64,000 nucleotides of DNA from Bacteroidota bacterium (GCA_016868585.1 VGGR01000003.1:62001-126000); one strand, 5' to 3'. Counted from the stretch's first letter, positions 49,004 to 59,380 are shown. A program made the numbers and translations. Notes: generated by a model not told the origin, from the sequence alone.

Positions 49004-49993
49004 ATGCAATACCGTAACATGGGTTGTACAGGTCTTCAGCTAAGTGTCCTCTCCTTTGGGAGTTGGGTAAGTTTTCATAAACAAATTGACGATACAATTG
49101 CCGATGAATTAATGGGAATTGCCTATGATAATGGGGTCAATTTTTTTGACAATGCCGAAGTGTATGAACTTGGCGAAAGTGAAAAAATGATGGGACGTGT
49201 GCTAAAGAAAAAAAACTGGGATCGTACCTCTTACACCGTTTCTTCAAAGGTATTTTGGGGTTGGCGAGGAAAGGGAAATAAGCCTAATCAACATGGGTTG
49301 AGTCGAAAGCACATTGTAGAAGCTTGTCATGAGGCTCTGCAAAGACTACAAACAGATTACCTGGATCTCTATTTCTGTCATCGTCCCGACAAGAATGTAC
49401 CAATCGAAGAAGTAGTATGGACCATGCACAATCTGATCACGCAAGGCAAAATTTTATATTGGGGTACCAGCGAGTGGAGTGGCGTAGAGATCATGGAGGC
49501 GCATCGAATTGCACAACAACATCATTTGATTGGACCTACTGTAGAACAACCACAATACAATTTGTTTGAGCGAAATAAAATTGAGAACGAATTTTTGATG
49601 GTCTACAACACTGTTGGACTCGGTACCACTATCTGGAGTCCACTGGCTTCTGGTATGTTAACAGGCAAGTATAACAACGGAGTGCCTGGCGGCAGTCGTT
49701 TTGGAATCAAAGGATTTGAATGGCTTAAAGATCGTTGGATGCAGGACAAGGTGCTTCATGCCGTACAATCATTGAGCCAACTGGCAGCTGAGTTAGGTGT
49801 TAGTTTGCCTGCGTTAAGCATTGCCTGGTGTATAAAAAATCCAAACGTTACCACGGCTATTTTGGGAGCCACACGTAAAGAGCAATTACTGGAAAATTTG
49901 AAAGCGCTGGATGTTTTAGAGTTGTTGACATCTGACGTGATGAATCGTATTGATACCATAACCGGTACTAAACCCGTTCTTCCAGAATATTAA
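49004..49993 (+). CDS. Aldo/keto reductase family protein
   Basis: YDNGVNFFDNAEVYELGESEKMMGRVL, DYLDLYFCHRPD, GKILYWGTSEWSG. Confidence 0.93.
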   Translation: MQYRNMGCTGLQLSVLSFGSWVSFHKQIDDTIADELMGIAYDNGVNFFDNAEVYELGESEKMMGRVLKKKNWDRTSYTVSSKVFWGWRGKGNKPNQHGLSRKHIVEACHEALQRLQTDYLDLYFCHRPDKNVPIEEVVWTMHNLITQGKILYWGTSEWSGVEIMEAHRIAQQHHLIGPTVEQPQYNLFERNKIENEFLMVYNTVGLGTTIWSPLASGMLTGKYNNGVPGGSRFGIKGFEWLKDRWMQDKVLHAVQSLSQLAAELGVSLPALSIAWCIKNPNVTTAILGATRKEQLLENLKALDVLELLTSDVMNRIDTITGTKPVLPEY

Positions 49994-50004
49994 TTGAATC
50001 GATC

Positions 50005-50826
50005 ATGTCTTTTGCAGGTAAAACAGTTGTAATCACTGGTGCCACACGCGGTATCGGAAAGGCAATAGGACTTCGCTTGGCCCGTGAAGGAGCCAATATT
50101 GTTATTGCTGCAAAAAGTGTAGAAGAGAATCCTAAACTTGGCGGTACTATTTACACAGCCGCTGCAGAAATGGAAGCGGCTGGCGGTAAGGCCTTAGCTG
50201 TTCCCTGTGATATACGGTTTGAAGAACAAATTCAACAGGTAGTTGATAAAGCCGTAGCACAATTTGGAGGAATTGATATCCTGATCAATAATGCTTCTGC
50301 CATTTCTTTAACTCCTACGGAACAAACAGCAGCAAAGCGCTTTGATCTGATGTGTAGTATAAACGTGCGCGGAACTTTTCTGGTTACCAAGGCCTGCGTT
50401 CCTTTCCTTCGCAAAGGCAACAACCCGCATATTCTCACGCTATCTCCCCCCTTGAATCTTGATCCAAAATGGTTTGCCAATCATGTGGCCTATACGGTTA
50501 GCAAATACGATATGAGTTTGCTAACAATAGGTTGGGCGAGGGAATTTAAGCAGGCGGGTATTGCTGCCAATGCGCTTTGGCCACGTACTACTATCGACAC
50601 GGCGGCCGTAAGAAATTTATTAGGAGGACAAATGCTGGCAAATATGAGCCGTAAACCGGAGATCCTTGCCGATGCTGCCTATTATATTCTAAACAAACCT
50701 GCCTCTACTTGCACAGGAAACCTTTTTCTCGATGAGCAAGTACTCGCTGGCGAAGGCATCACCGACCTGGATCATTATTCGGTGGTCCCTGGTGCTGAAC
50801 TCTATACGGATTTATTTGTGGAGTGA
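50005..50826 (+). CDS. SDR family oxidoreductase (HSDL2-like)
   Basis: VVITGATRGIGKAIGLRLAREGANIVIAAKS, ILINNASAI, YTVSKYDMSLL. Confidence 0.92.
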   Translation: MSFAGKTVVITGATRGIGKAIGLRLAREGANIVIAAKSVEENPKLGGTIYTAAAEMEAAGGKALAVPCDIRFEEQIQQVVDKAVAQFGGIDILINNASAISLTPTEQTAAKRFDLMCSINVRGTFLVTKACVPFLRKGNNPHILTLSPPLNLDPKWFANHVAYTVSKYDMSLLTIGWAREFKQAGIAANALWPRTTIDTAAVRNLLGGQMLANMSRKPEILADAAYYILNKPASTCTGNLFLDEQVLAGEGITDLDHYSVVPGAELYTDLFVE

Positions 50827-50969
50827 AGGGTCAAAAATAATTATTGACTGCATACTCAAATTGTTCTATGAATAATTTATTAAAGGGGGAAATGCAGTGC
50901 TGCTCATAAAAAATCAGGAGAGAATTTATTTGCATTGGATGAAACTGATTAACAACAGCGTAAACGCAT

Positions 50970-52517
50970 TTATACTTCCGTTGTTCCCTCTCCCTCAGTG
51001 TATGTTTTTTCAGGCTTCATCTGTGGGAACAATAATACATCTTGTATAGATGGATTGTTGGTCAGTAGCATACAGAGTCGATCAATGCCAAAACCAATAC
51101 CCGCAGTAGGCGGCATTCCATATTCGAGTGCACGCAAGAAGTCCTGATCGATAAACATGGCTTCATTGTCGCCTCGCTCCGCTAATTTCACTTGTTCCTC
51201 AAAACGCTCACGTTGGTCGACAGGGTCATTCAATTCGCTATAAGCGTTAGCGATTTCTTTTCCGTTGATCATTAACTCAAATCGTTCTACCAATCCTTGC
51301 TTATCCCGGTGTTTCTTGGTGAGCGGGCTCATTTCAACAGGATAGTCGATGATAAAAGTGGGTTGGATATAATGCTTATCACACTTTTCATCAAAGATGA
51401 CATCAATGAGTTTGCCTTTGCCCATGGTATTATCAACATGAATATGCAATTGCTTACACACCGTACGCAATTGTTCTTCATTCATTCCGCTGACATCAAT
51501 GCCTGTGTGTTCCTGAATGGCATCAAAAATACTAATGCGTTTAAAGGGTGCTTTGAATGAAATAGTTTTATCGCCTACGATAACATCCGTTGTATCGCAC
51601 ACATCAAGCGCTGCTTTCTCCAACAACTGTTCAGTGGTTTCCATCATCCAGAAATAATCCTTGTACGCCGTATAAAATTCCAGAATGGTGAACTCGGGAT
51701 TATGGGTTCTATCCATGCCTTCGTTACGGAAATTGCGGCTGAACTCATACACCCAATCAAAACCACCTACGATCAATCGCTTTAAATACAACTCATTGGC
51801 AATACGTAAATAGAGTGGCATGTCCAAGGCATTATGATGCGTAATAAAAGGACGTGCTGCTGCACCTCCTGGTATACTTTGCAGAACAGGGGTATCCACT
51901 TCCAGGGCCCCACGCTCATTCAAAAAGGTGCGTATGGAATTGATCAATTTAGTTCGCTTGATAAACGTTTCTTTGACCGTGGGATTGATAATTAAATCCG
52001 CATAGCGCTGACGATACTTGAATTCAGGATCCGTTACTGCATCAAAGGTTTGCCCTTCGGCCTCTTTCACTATAGGTAATGGATGCAATGACTTACTTAG
52101 TAACGTAAACTCTTTAACATAAATAGTAAGCTCTCCTGTCTTTGTGCGGAACACGTATCCTTTGACTCCAATGAAATCCCCGATGTCTACTAATTTTTTC
52201 CAAACCACATCATAGAGTAGTTTGTCTTCACCGGAACAAATCTCATCACGTTTAATGTACACTTGCATTCTTCCCTTTGCATCTTGTAGCACAGCAAAAT
52301 TTGCCTTTCCCATATCACGCACGCTCATGATCCGACCAGCTATGCAGCAATCAGCATACTCTGCCATGTTATTATCAGTCACCTTCTTTTTGATATCCAA
52401 GGAATAAGTATTGACCGGATATAAGGGTGCCGGATAGGGTTCTATACCCATCATGATCAATTCCGCGAGTTTTTCGCGTCTTAATTGTTCCTGTTCTGAA
52501 AGTTGCAGTGTACTCAT
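50970..52517 (-). CDS. lysS: Lysyl-tRNA synthetase (class II)
   Basis: RQRYADLIINPTVKETFIKRTKLINSIRTFLNERGALEVDTPVLQ, YEFSRNFRNEGMDRTHNPEFTILEFY, PPTAGIGFGIDRLCML. Confidence 0.96.
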   Translation of the reverse strand: MSTLQLSEQEQLRREKLAELIMMGIEPYPAPLYPVNTYSLDIKKKVTDNNMAEYADCCIAGRIMSVRDMGKANFAVLQDAKGRMQVYIKRDEICSGEDKLLYDVVWKKLVDIGDFIGVKGYVFRTKTGELTIYVKEFTLLSKSLHPLPIVKEAEGQTFDAVTDPEFKYRQRYADLIINPTVKETFIKRTKLINSIRTFLNERGALEVDTPVLQSIPGGAAARPFITHHNALDMPLYLRIANELYLKRLIVGGFDWVYEFSRNFRNEGMDRTHNPEFTILEFYTAYKDYFWMMETTEQLLEKAALDVCDTTDVIVGDKTISFKAPFKRISIFDAIQEHTGIDVSGMNEEQLRTVCKQLHIHVDNTMGKGKLIDVIFDEKCDKHYIQPTFIIDYPVEMSPLTKKHRDKQGLVERFELMINGKEIANAYSELNDPVDQRERFEEQVKLAERGDNEAMFIDQDFLRALEYGMPPTAGIGFGIDRLCMLLTNNPSIQDVLLFPQMKPEKTYTEGEGTTEV

Positions 52518-52544
52518 ATTCGGATTTTTCTGCTATTTCGCGCG

Positions 52545-52574
52545 CAAAGGTATTTGTTTGGTCCGGCGTATCAA
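52545..52574 (-). promoter_or_regulatory. lysS promoter: TTG-N19-TACCTTTG on the minus strand
   Basis: Plus-strand CAAAGGTA at 52545-52552 and CAA at 52572-52574; matches Bacteroidota promoter spacing. Confidence 0.5.
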
Positions 52575-52578
52575 TGCA

Positions 52579-52623
52579 AAAGCCCCCTATGCAGGAGGCT
52601 TTCGACAATCCCGCAAGGCGGGA
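52579..52623 (-). terminator. Two tandem hairpins downstream of the beta-barrel gene
   Basis: AAAGCC(52579-52584)/GGCTTT(52597-52602) and TCCCGC(52609-52614)/GCGGGA(52618-52623). Confidence 0.55.
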
Positions 52624-52627
52624 AATA

Positions 52628-53299
52628 TTATTTATTCTTTACCCAGTAACTGATACGAAGACCCATAAAGTGATTACGAATGCCATCATCACCTGCCATT
52701 ACAGGCATGATGTTACGCAATCCAATGGTGTAATTATATCCAATTGACCAACCTGCTTTTGTACGATAGCCAATAGTCATATTAACACCCCAGTCAGGTC
52801 CTTTGAAATCAGAAGCAGCTTGTGTACCAAAGCTTACACTGCGTGCTCCGCTTGCTACAAATTCATTTTGTTGTGAGGAAACTGGATCTGTGTCCAATAA
52901 ACGTGTTTCTACAAATGAAGGTAAGTCGGCAGCTAAAGTTGGTCCACCTCCCGCAAAGAAAGTACCACCTTTGCTGCACTTATGGTTGTAAAGTATATTG
53001 GCTTGCAGTTCGGCATAGCGAAGACTCCAATGACGCTGCTCTTTGAAGCTAACATTTTCAATTCTTCCTTTCTGCGAATAAAAAATTCCAGGTTGAAAAC
53101 TAAAATTGCTTTTTGCAATTGAAGTTTCCATTACTAATCCAAGTGCATAGCCAATTTTTTGATCGTCTTTAATCAACGCACCACTCTTGGTTCCATATTG
53201 ATTAGCCATTGTGATACCGCCTGTAACACCTACCAATGATTTTTGGGCAAGTAATGCAAAGGGGGTCAGGAGTGCAAACAGGAAAAACAATTTTTTCAT
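52628..53299 (-). CDS. Outer membrane beta-barrel protein (PorT-like)
   Basis: Signal peptide MKKLFFLFALLTPFALLAQK, then beta-barrel pattern ending FMGLRISYWVKNK. Confidence 0.78.
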   Translation of the reverse strand: MKKLFFLFALLTPFALLAQKSLVGVTGGITMANQYGTKSGALIKDDQKIGYALGLVMETSIAKSNFSFQPGIFYSQKGRIENVSFKEQRHWSLRYAELQANILYNHKCSKGGTFFAGGGPTLAADLPSFVETRLLDTDPVSSQQNEFVASGARSVSFGTQAASDFKGPDWGVNMTIGYRTKAGWSIGYNYTIGLRNIMPVMAGDDGIRNHFMGLRISYWVKNK

Positions 53300-53448
53300 A
53301 TCAGTTTTTTTGGTTCAGCTAAAACGGCAACCTAAGTTAAGCATTTACTACTTAAGCTGTTGCGTGCAAAGATATTTTAGTTTCCCTAAACTTTGGCAGA
53401 ATCGCCCTGATAATATTTAAAGGGGATTCGGATTTAATTTATTGTAAA

Positions 53449-54336
53449 TCAAGAAACTACTGAGTAAAGCAAGACCTGCCAGGCAGTACCGGCCTCCCCT
53501 TTGCTCAGTAATTGGCTGGCATAACGGTGTATTTCCAATTCCATCTGGTCCGGATTAACAGAAAAGTAGTGAACAATTTGTTTTAAATGGGGGTCTTGAA
53601 ATGCCGGATCAAGGGGAGGAATACTGGCAAAATTAGCCAGTTGACCCAAGTCGTTCCCGGTTAAAATTTGACTGGTCCGAATGGCAGACGGTAAGGAATC
53701 AATTCCCATGCCTAGCGAAGTATTCGGTTTGGGAACCTGAAATAAATTTTGTTCGTTTACAACCGTATACCAATCCTCTCCAAGTCTGCCTACTAAGGGT
53801 AGATGACGGGGGTCCATTTTTTTATTTTCATCCAGCAAGGTATCGTTGATATGCATACATAGCACTTCGCATATCACCAAGTTACCTGCTCCTCTTTCAT
53901 TGCCCAATGGTTTTACTTCAATAACCGCACATTCCAGCTGTATCTTACTTTCTTTTACCAATGGAGGATTGATGCGGGTGGCAGGTGTAGCAGTAAAACC
54001 AGCTTTTTCAAATTCATTTACTTCCTTGGGAAACTCACAACTGGCCAGCGATTGTTGTTGCACCATGTCCAATGTAACTATATTGATAGCTACTTCAGGC
54101 ACTGCCGATACATTTTCTAAGGTATGTTTAACGCTATTGTCCCTTATCCGTCTGGCAGGTGAAAAAATTACAATGGGGGGATTAGAAGAGAAAACATTAA
54201 AGAAACTAAACGGACTTAGATTAACGTTTCCTTTCTGATCGATGGTAGATGCAAAACAAATAGGTCTTGGTGCTACAGCATTATGCAAATAATACTGTCG
54301 GTCTGCCGGGCTTAGTTTTGAAAAATCAAATAACAT
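53449..54336 (-). CDS. Flavin reductase family protein
   Basis: YYLHNAVAPRPICFASTIDQKGNVNLSPFSFFNVFSSNPPIVIFSPARR. Confidence 0.88.
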   Translation of the reverse strand: MLFDFSKLSPADRQYYLHNAVAPRPICFASTIDQKGNVNLSPFSFFNVFSSNPPIVIFSPARRIRDNSVKHTLENVSAVPEVAINIVTLDMVQQQSLASCEFPKEVNEFEKAGFTATPATRINPPLVKESKIQLECAVIEVKPLGNERGAGNLVICEVLCMHINDTLLDENKKMDPRHLPLVGRLGEDWYTVVNEQNLFQVPKPNTSLGMGIDSLPSAIRTSQILTGNDLGQLANFASIPPLDPAFQDPHLKQIVHYFSVNPDQMELEIHRYASQLLSKGEAGTAWQVLLYSVVS

Positions 54337-55353
54337 TTAAGACGGTCCCTTTTTTTTCTGTTTCAAAATACTCCAGTTCTCTTCTTCTTTAACAATGGTA
54401 TTGGTTAATTTTCCCAAATTTTCAATTTCCATTTCTACTACGTCATCTGCCTGCAACCATTGCTCTTTATAAAGTGGGTCATTCAATTTTCCTGTTCCAT
54501 TCAGTTCTAAAAAACACCCCGTGCCTACTGTTCCGCTTCCGATCACATCACCGGGATAAAGATCTACTCCATAAGAAGCTCTTTCGATAATCTCTGCAAA
54601 GGTCCAATCCATATCGCCCAAATTACCCGCACTCACCTGAACGCCATTCACCTTGCAGGTCATAGAAAGATTCCAGCTCAGCCCCTGGTGGTTAGGTTTT
54701 GGTGCAGTAACAAAAGGTTCCAGTTCGTCCAATGTTACTAACCAAGGGCCGATCACCGTTGAAAAATCTTTGCCTTTAGCGGGTCCCAGATTTAACAACA
54801 TTTCCTCCATTTGTAAGGTTCTTGCGCTCATATCATTCATGATCATCAACCCGGCAATATGTTGGTCCGCCTCTGTAGCGCGAATGTTTCTTCCCTGTTT
54901 GCTAATTACAATTGCTGCCTCGAGTTCAAAGTCTAATTTTTCAAAATGATCAGGCATGCAGCGAATAGGCCCTGGCCCTTGGATGCTATGATGATTGGTA
55001 AAATAAAAAATCGGATACTCGTCAAACTGGGGGGTCATATCCACTTTTCGGTTACGGCGGGCTGCTGCCACATGTTGCCGAAAAGCATATCCGTCTCTGC
55101 AGGAGGAGGGAAAAGGAACAGGGGCCATCAACTGTAAATTTTCAATGGACTGTCCTCCGCTTATCAAGCGTTGTCCTTCCTTGATGAGCATTTCCCCGGC
55201 CTGTGCCACGGGAAAATAATCGTCCCAAAAATTGAGCAACAGATTCATGCTGTTTGGTAATTCCGGGTGAAGCAGCTCCATGTCGTAAACAATACCGTTG
55301 CTCAACACACCCAGCTGCTCGCAGCCTTCTTTGTAGTAGCTCAATAATTTCAT
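54337..55353 (-). CDS. Fumarylacetoacetate hydrolase family protein
   Basis: FELEAAIVISKQGRNI, GLMIMNDMSARTLQMEEM, GPAKGKDFSTVIGPWLVT, YPGDVIGSGTVGTGC. Confidence 0.9.
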   Translation of the reverse strand: MKLLSYYKEGCEQLGVLSNGIVYDMELLHPELPNSMNLLLNFWDDYFPVAQAGEMLIKEGQRLISGGQSIENLQLMAPVPFPSSCRDGYAFRQHVAAARRNRKVDMTPQFDEYPIFYFTNHHSIQGPGPIRCMPDHFEKLDFELEAAIVISKQGRNIRATEADQHIAGLMIMNDMSARTLQMEEMLLNLGPAKGKDFSTVIGPWLVTLDELEPFVTAPKPNHQGLSWNLSMTCKVNGVQVSAGNLGDMDWTFAEIIERASYGVDLYPGDVIGSGTVGTGCFLELNGTGKLNDPLYKEQWLQADDVVEMEIENLGKLTNTIVKEEENWSILKQKKKGPS

Positions 55354-55438
55354 GGGTGCAACATTCGTTAAGCGAAGTTAATGATGTTGGCATGACCTTG
55401 TTAGTTTTTTCCAACGAAACCCGTATTATCTTTGCGCT

Positions 55439-56107
55439 ATGGAATTCGAAAAAATACATAATAAAGGACATGCGCGTTTGTTTGAAAACCAATTGTTGGA
55501 AACCTTCACTAAAACGCACCCACTGGTTATCTGGGGGATGTATTTGCCAGTTATCGTCTATTTTTTATACCGCTCAGGCAATACGTTTGATTTTCCCACA
55601 CTAACCATTGCATTGGTTTTTTCAGGCGGAATTTTATTTTGGTCCTTTTTTGAATATATGGCACATCGATTCTTATTTCATTGGGTTACAACGTCACCAC
55701 TGGCTACAAAATTTGTATATACACTACATGGTAATCATCATCATTATCCACGAGATCGTCAACGTTTGTTTATGCCTCCACTTCCCAGCTTATTAATGTC
55801 CACCACTCTTTTTTTACTGATGCGCGCGGGAATGGGTTCATATGTATTTATGTTCTTTCCTGGTTTTATTTTGGGCTATCTCTTATATGGCTCCATGCAT
55901 TATGCTATTCATGCCTGGAATCCTCCATTTAAATGGATGAAGCCCCTATGGAGAAACCATCATTTGCATCATTATAAAAACGAGCATCAGGGTTTTGGCG
56001 TAAGCTCCACACTATGGGATCATGTTTTTGGCACTATGGTTGACCTACATAGAGAACAAGAAGACCAGGGAAAGGTCAACGCATTGATGTTTGAAAAGAA
56101 GTCTTGA
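55439..56107 (+). CDS. Sterol desaturase / fatty acid hydroxylase family protein
   Basis: His-box motifs HRFLFH, HGNHHHYPRD, HYAIHAW, RNHHLHHYKNEHQGFGVSSTLWDHVFGT. Confidence 0.9.
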   Translation: MEFEKIHNKGHARLFENQLLETFTKTHPLVIWGMYLPVIVYFLYRSGNTFDFPTLTIALVFSGGILFWSFFEYMAHRFLFHWVTTSPLATKFVYTLHGNHHHYPRDRQRLFMPPLPSLLMSTTLFLLMRAGMGSYVFMFFPGFILGYLLYGSMHYAIHAWNPPFKWMKPLWRNHHLHHYKNEHQGFGVSSTLWDHVFGTMVDLHREQEDQGKVNALMFEKKS

Positions 56108-56158
56108 AAAATTCAAGCCCGTTCTTGTGCTTCAAATTACAAGAAGTCGCTGATGCAA

Positions 56159-57319
56159 TTATCCGAGGGCTTGCGCTAGATCTTCAATCAGATCATCGGC
56201 ATCTTCAATTCCTACTGACAAGCGAATTAATGTATCAGACAAACCATTTTTAATTCGTTCCTCTTGAGGAATAGAGGCATGCGTCATGGTGGCGGGATGA
56301 TTGATCAGGGACTCAACACCACCTAAACTTTCTGCTAATGAAAATAAGCGGGTAGCAGAGAGCACTCGCTTTGTTTCTTCTATGGAATCGCCAGTTAGCT
56401 CAAAGGAGATCATTCCACCAAATCCTTTCATTTGTTTTTTAGCAACAAGATGATTGTGGTGAGAAGCCAAACCAGGCCAGTAAACTTTTTTAACTTTTGG
56501 GTGTGCAACTAACCAGTTTGCGATCTTCTCTCCGTTCGCATTATGCGCTTTCATTCGTAAACCAAGCGTTTTGAGGCCTCGAAGAACCAGAAAGCAGTCC
56601 ATTGGTCCTGGTACTGCACCACTACTTTTTTGAATAAAGTGTAATTGATCACGCAGGGATTCATCCTTTACTACCAAAGCACCTTGTATTACATCACTGT
56701 GCCCGCCCAGGTATTTAGTAGCGGAGTGCATCACCATATCTGCTCCTAATAATATGGGTTGTTGTAGTGCAGGAGAGGCAAACGTGTTATCTACCGCAAG
56801 TAATATTCCCTGTTTTTTTGCCAGGGTGGCAATTGCTTCAATATCACTCACGTTCATCAACGGATTGGTAGGGGTTTCCAGCCAGATCAGTTTTGTGTTA
56901 GGCGTAATGGCCTTTGCTACGTTGGCAGCATCGGTGGTATTCACCATATGAAAAGTGATACCCAAGCGCTGAAAGATTTTTGTAAACTGCCTATAGGTTC
57001 CTCCATACATGTCATTACCGCACACCACTTCGTCTCCCACCGCTAATAATTTAATTACTGCATCGGTAGCGGCCACCCCACTGCTAAAGGAAAGCCCATA
57101 ATTACCGCCCTCCAATAAAGCAAGGGCTTCCTCCAAAGCTTTACGCGTGGGGTTTTGGCTTCTGGCATATTCAAATCCCTGATTGACACCTGGTGACTCT
57201 TGTACATAGGTAGAGGTTTGATAAATGGGCGTCATGATGGCCCCGGTACTAGGATCAGGATGTGCCCCGGCATGCACATAGCGGGTATCGGCTTTCCAGT
57301 TTTTTGTTTTCATGCTCAC
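56159..57319 (-). CDS. Trans-sulfuration PLP enzyme (cystathionine gamma-synthase/lyase)
   Basis: TPIYQTSTYVQESPG, SGVAATDAVIKLLAVGDEV, HSATKYLGGHSDVIQGALVV (PLP Lys), ESLGGVESLINHPATMTHA. Confidence 0.94.
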   Translation of the reverse strand: MSMKTKNWKADTRYVHAGAHPDPSTGAIMTPIYQTSTYVQESPGVNQGFEYARSQNPTRKALEEALALLEGGNYGLSFSSGVAATDAVIKLLAVGDEVVCGNDMYGGTYRQFTKIFQRLGITFHMVNTTDAANVAKAITPNTKLIWLETPTNPLMNVSDIEAIATLAKKQGILLAVDNTFASPALQQPILLGADMVMHSATKYLGGHSDVIQGALVVKDESLRDQLHFIQKSSGAVPGPMDCFLVLRGLKTLGLRMKAHNANGEKIANWLVAHPKVKKVYWPGLASHHNHLVAKKQMKGFGGMISFELTGDSIEETKRVLSATRLFSLAESLGGVESLINHPATMTHASIPQEERIKNGLSDTLIRLSVGIEDADDLIEDLAQALG

Positions 57320-58281
57320 AAAATACGAATTGGACGAATAAATTTTATGATTTCCTGAACCATTGAAGAAGCGATGGGCAATGCAGGGTCGTTATACGTT
57401 TTGATATTATCAACTCGATTGTCGGAAGTAACCAACTTAAAAACATGATTCATATTTTCTACAACTGCCAGACGCGCGTCAGGTTTAATTTTTTGCAGCA
57501 GTAACGCATCGGCTACTTGTACTTGAATGTCTTTATTGCCTTGCACCAATAAAACCGGACAGCGAAGTGTTTGTAGCAATTTGCCCGGGTCGTAGCGTAG
57601 CCAAGAAATGATATAGGGTTGCACAGAAGGCCTGAAGATGGAGAACAAAAATGGATTGGGCTTTGCAATTCGTTGGCCTGCCAACAAGGTGTCGAGATAG
57701 CGATTGGCTAACACCACGAGGGAGTCAGGCCCGCCGCCCTCTTTAAATTGCTCTCGAAGCACCTGATCAATGGGTCTTCCTGCGCCCGCCAAACTAATAA
57801 AGCCTTTGAGTTTTGCTTGCTGCGCAGCCACCAGGCCTATTAGCGAACCTTCGCTATGTCCGGCAATATATATTTTTTTATACCCCTTTTTGCGCAGCCA
57901 AGCGATCCAAGCCAATGCATCATTGGCGCCATCTTCAAATCGCATATTCTCCTCCTTTAAACCTCTAACCTGACTTTCCCCGACTCCTTTTTTATCATAA
58001 CGCAAGGAAGCAATACCATACTTGGCTAAACTGTCTGCGAGTTGCAATAAAGAATTATTTTTTCCTTTTATTAATTTGCTGTTTCCGTCCCGATCCGTAG
58101 GTCCTGATCCCGCAATGATTAACACCACGGGGGGCTTTCTAACTCCACGCGGTGTAAACAGGGTGCCTGAAAGAGCACCATCTTGTAGAGGAATACTGCA
58201 ATCAATGGAATCTTTACCAGTCTGCTGTGCCTGCGTAAAAGAGGTAAAAATCAATAATAGCGGGAATAGTAAAAATTGCAT
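57316..58281 (-). CDS. Alpha/beta hydrolase, secreted
   Basis: Signal peptide MQFLLFPLLLIFTSFTQAQQ; VVLIIAGSGPTDRDGNSKL, IYIAGHSEGSLIGL. ATG 58281 preferred. Confidence 0.88.
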   Translation of the reverse strand: MQFLLFPLLLIFTSFTQAQQTGKDSIDCSIPLQDGALSGTLFTPRGVRKPPVVLIIAGSGPTDRDGNSKLIKGKNNSLLQLADSLAKYGIASLRYDKKGVGESQVRGLKEENMRFEDGANDALAWIAWLRKKGYKKIYIAGHSEGSLIGLVAAQQAKLKGFISLAGAGRPIDQVLREQFKEGGGPDSLVVLANRYLDTLLAGQRIAKPNPFLFSIFRPSVQPYIISWLRYDPGKLLQTLRCPVLLVQGNKDIQVQVADALLLQKIKPDARLAVVENMNHVFKLVTSDNRVDNIKTYNDPALPIASSMVQEIIKFIRPIRIL

Positions 58282-58300
58282 GCAACAAATTTCAGTACAT

Positions 58301-58329
58301 TTTGACAATTATATGAAACTATATCTTTG
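58301..58329 (+). promoter_or_regulatory. Promoter TTTG(58301-58304)-N17-TATCTTTG(58322-58329) for the DHS-like gene
   Basis: Good match to Bacteroidota consensus; gene ATG at 58385. Confidence 0.5.
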
Positions 58330-58384
58330 CACCGCCCGCATTGTCTCACGGTATTGTGATCTGAAGGCGGATCAAATTTAATCT

Positions 58385-59359
58385 ATGAGCAAAGGCCCGG
58401 TTTCCCATTTTATTCAACATCATTATCGTCACTTCAATGCAGCTGCGTTGATGGATGCCGCAAAAGGGTACGAACTGCATTTATCTGAAGGCGGAAAAAT
58501 GATGGTTACCCTTGCCGGGGCAATGAGTACCGCAGAGCTTGGCGTATCACTTGCTGAAATGATTCGTCAAGGTAAAGTAGATATCATCAGTTGCACAGGA
58601 GCCAACCTGGAGGAAGATGTCATGAATCTGGTAGCGCACTCTCATTACAAACGTATTCCAAATTATCGGGATCTGACTTCCCTGGAAGAGTGGGATCTTT
58701 TGGAGAATCATTACAACCGTGTAACGGATACCTGTATCCCGGAAGAAGAAGCGTTTCGTCGTTTACAAAAGCACCTGGTAAAACAATGGAAAGATGCAGA
58801 GGCAAAAGGGGAACGCTACTTCCCACACGAGTTTCTTTATAAGGTGGTGTTGAGTGGCGATCTAAAACAGTATTACGAAATAGACCCCAAGGATAGCTGG
58901 ATTGTGGCGGCAGCCGAGCGTAAGCTGCCGATTGTAGTACCCGGTTGGGAGGATAGCACTACCGGTAACATATTTGCCAGCTATGTTATTAAGAACGAAC
59001 TAAAAACCAGCACCGTTAAAAATGGTATTGAATACATGGCCTGGTTAGCCGATTGGTATCGTCAGAATTCAGGTGGTAAAGGAGTGGGATTTTTCCAAAT
59101 TGGCGGTGGAATTGCAGGAGACTTTCCAATTTGTGTAGTGCCTATGATGTATCAGGATCTGGAATGGCATGATGTTCCCTTCTGGAGTTATTTCTGCCAG
59201 ATCAGTGACTCAACCACTTCATATGGTTCTTACTCGGGCGCTGTCCCCAATGAAAAAATTACCTGGGGTAAATTAGACATTCACACACCCAAGTATATTG
59301 TAGAAAGCGATGCTACCATTGTAGCTCCTTTAATCTTTGCCTGGATCCTAGGGTGGTAA
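58385..59359 (+). CDS. Deoxyhypusine synthase family protein
   Basis: GKVDIISCTGANLEEDVMNLV, FFQIGGGIAGDFPI, YGSYSGAVPNEKITWGKLDIHTPKYIVESDATIVAPLIFAWIL; DHS-like WGK motif at residue 296. Confidence 0.9.
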   Translation: MSKGPVSHFIQHHYRHFNAAALMDAAKGYELHLSEGGKMMVTLAGAMSTAELGVSLAEMIRQGKVDIISCTGANLEEDVMNLVAHSHYKRIPNYRDLTSLEEWDLLENHYNRVTDTCIPEEEAFRRLQKHLVKQWKDAEAKGERYFPHEFLYKVVLSGDLKQYYEIDPKDSWIVAAAERKLPIVVPGWEDSTTGNIFASYVIKNELKTSTVKNGIEYMAWLADWYRQNSGGKGVGFFQIGGGIAGDFPICVVPMMYQDLEWHDVPFWSYFCQISDSTTSYGSYSGAVPNEKITWGKLDIHTPKYIVESDATIVAPLIFAWILGW

Positions 59360-59380
59360 TGCCCACTCAATCGACTAATA

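Noticed and set aside
53330-53380. TTAAG/CTTAA repeat in the leader of the PorT-like barrel gene
   Set aside because: 5-bp AT-rich arms are easily random; no further support.
56122-56145. TTCTTGT/ACAAGAA inverted repeat between the fatty acid hydroxylase and metB-like genes
   Set aside because: Short stem with 10-nt loop and no U tract; could be a weak terminator but not supportable alone.
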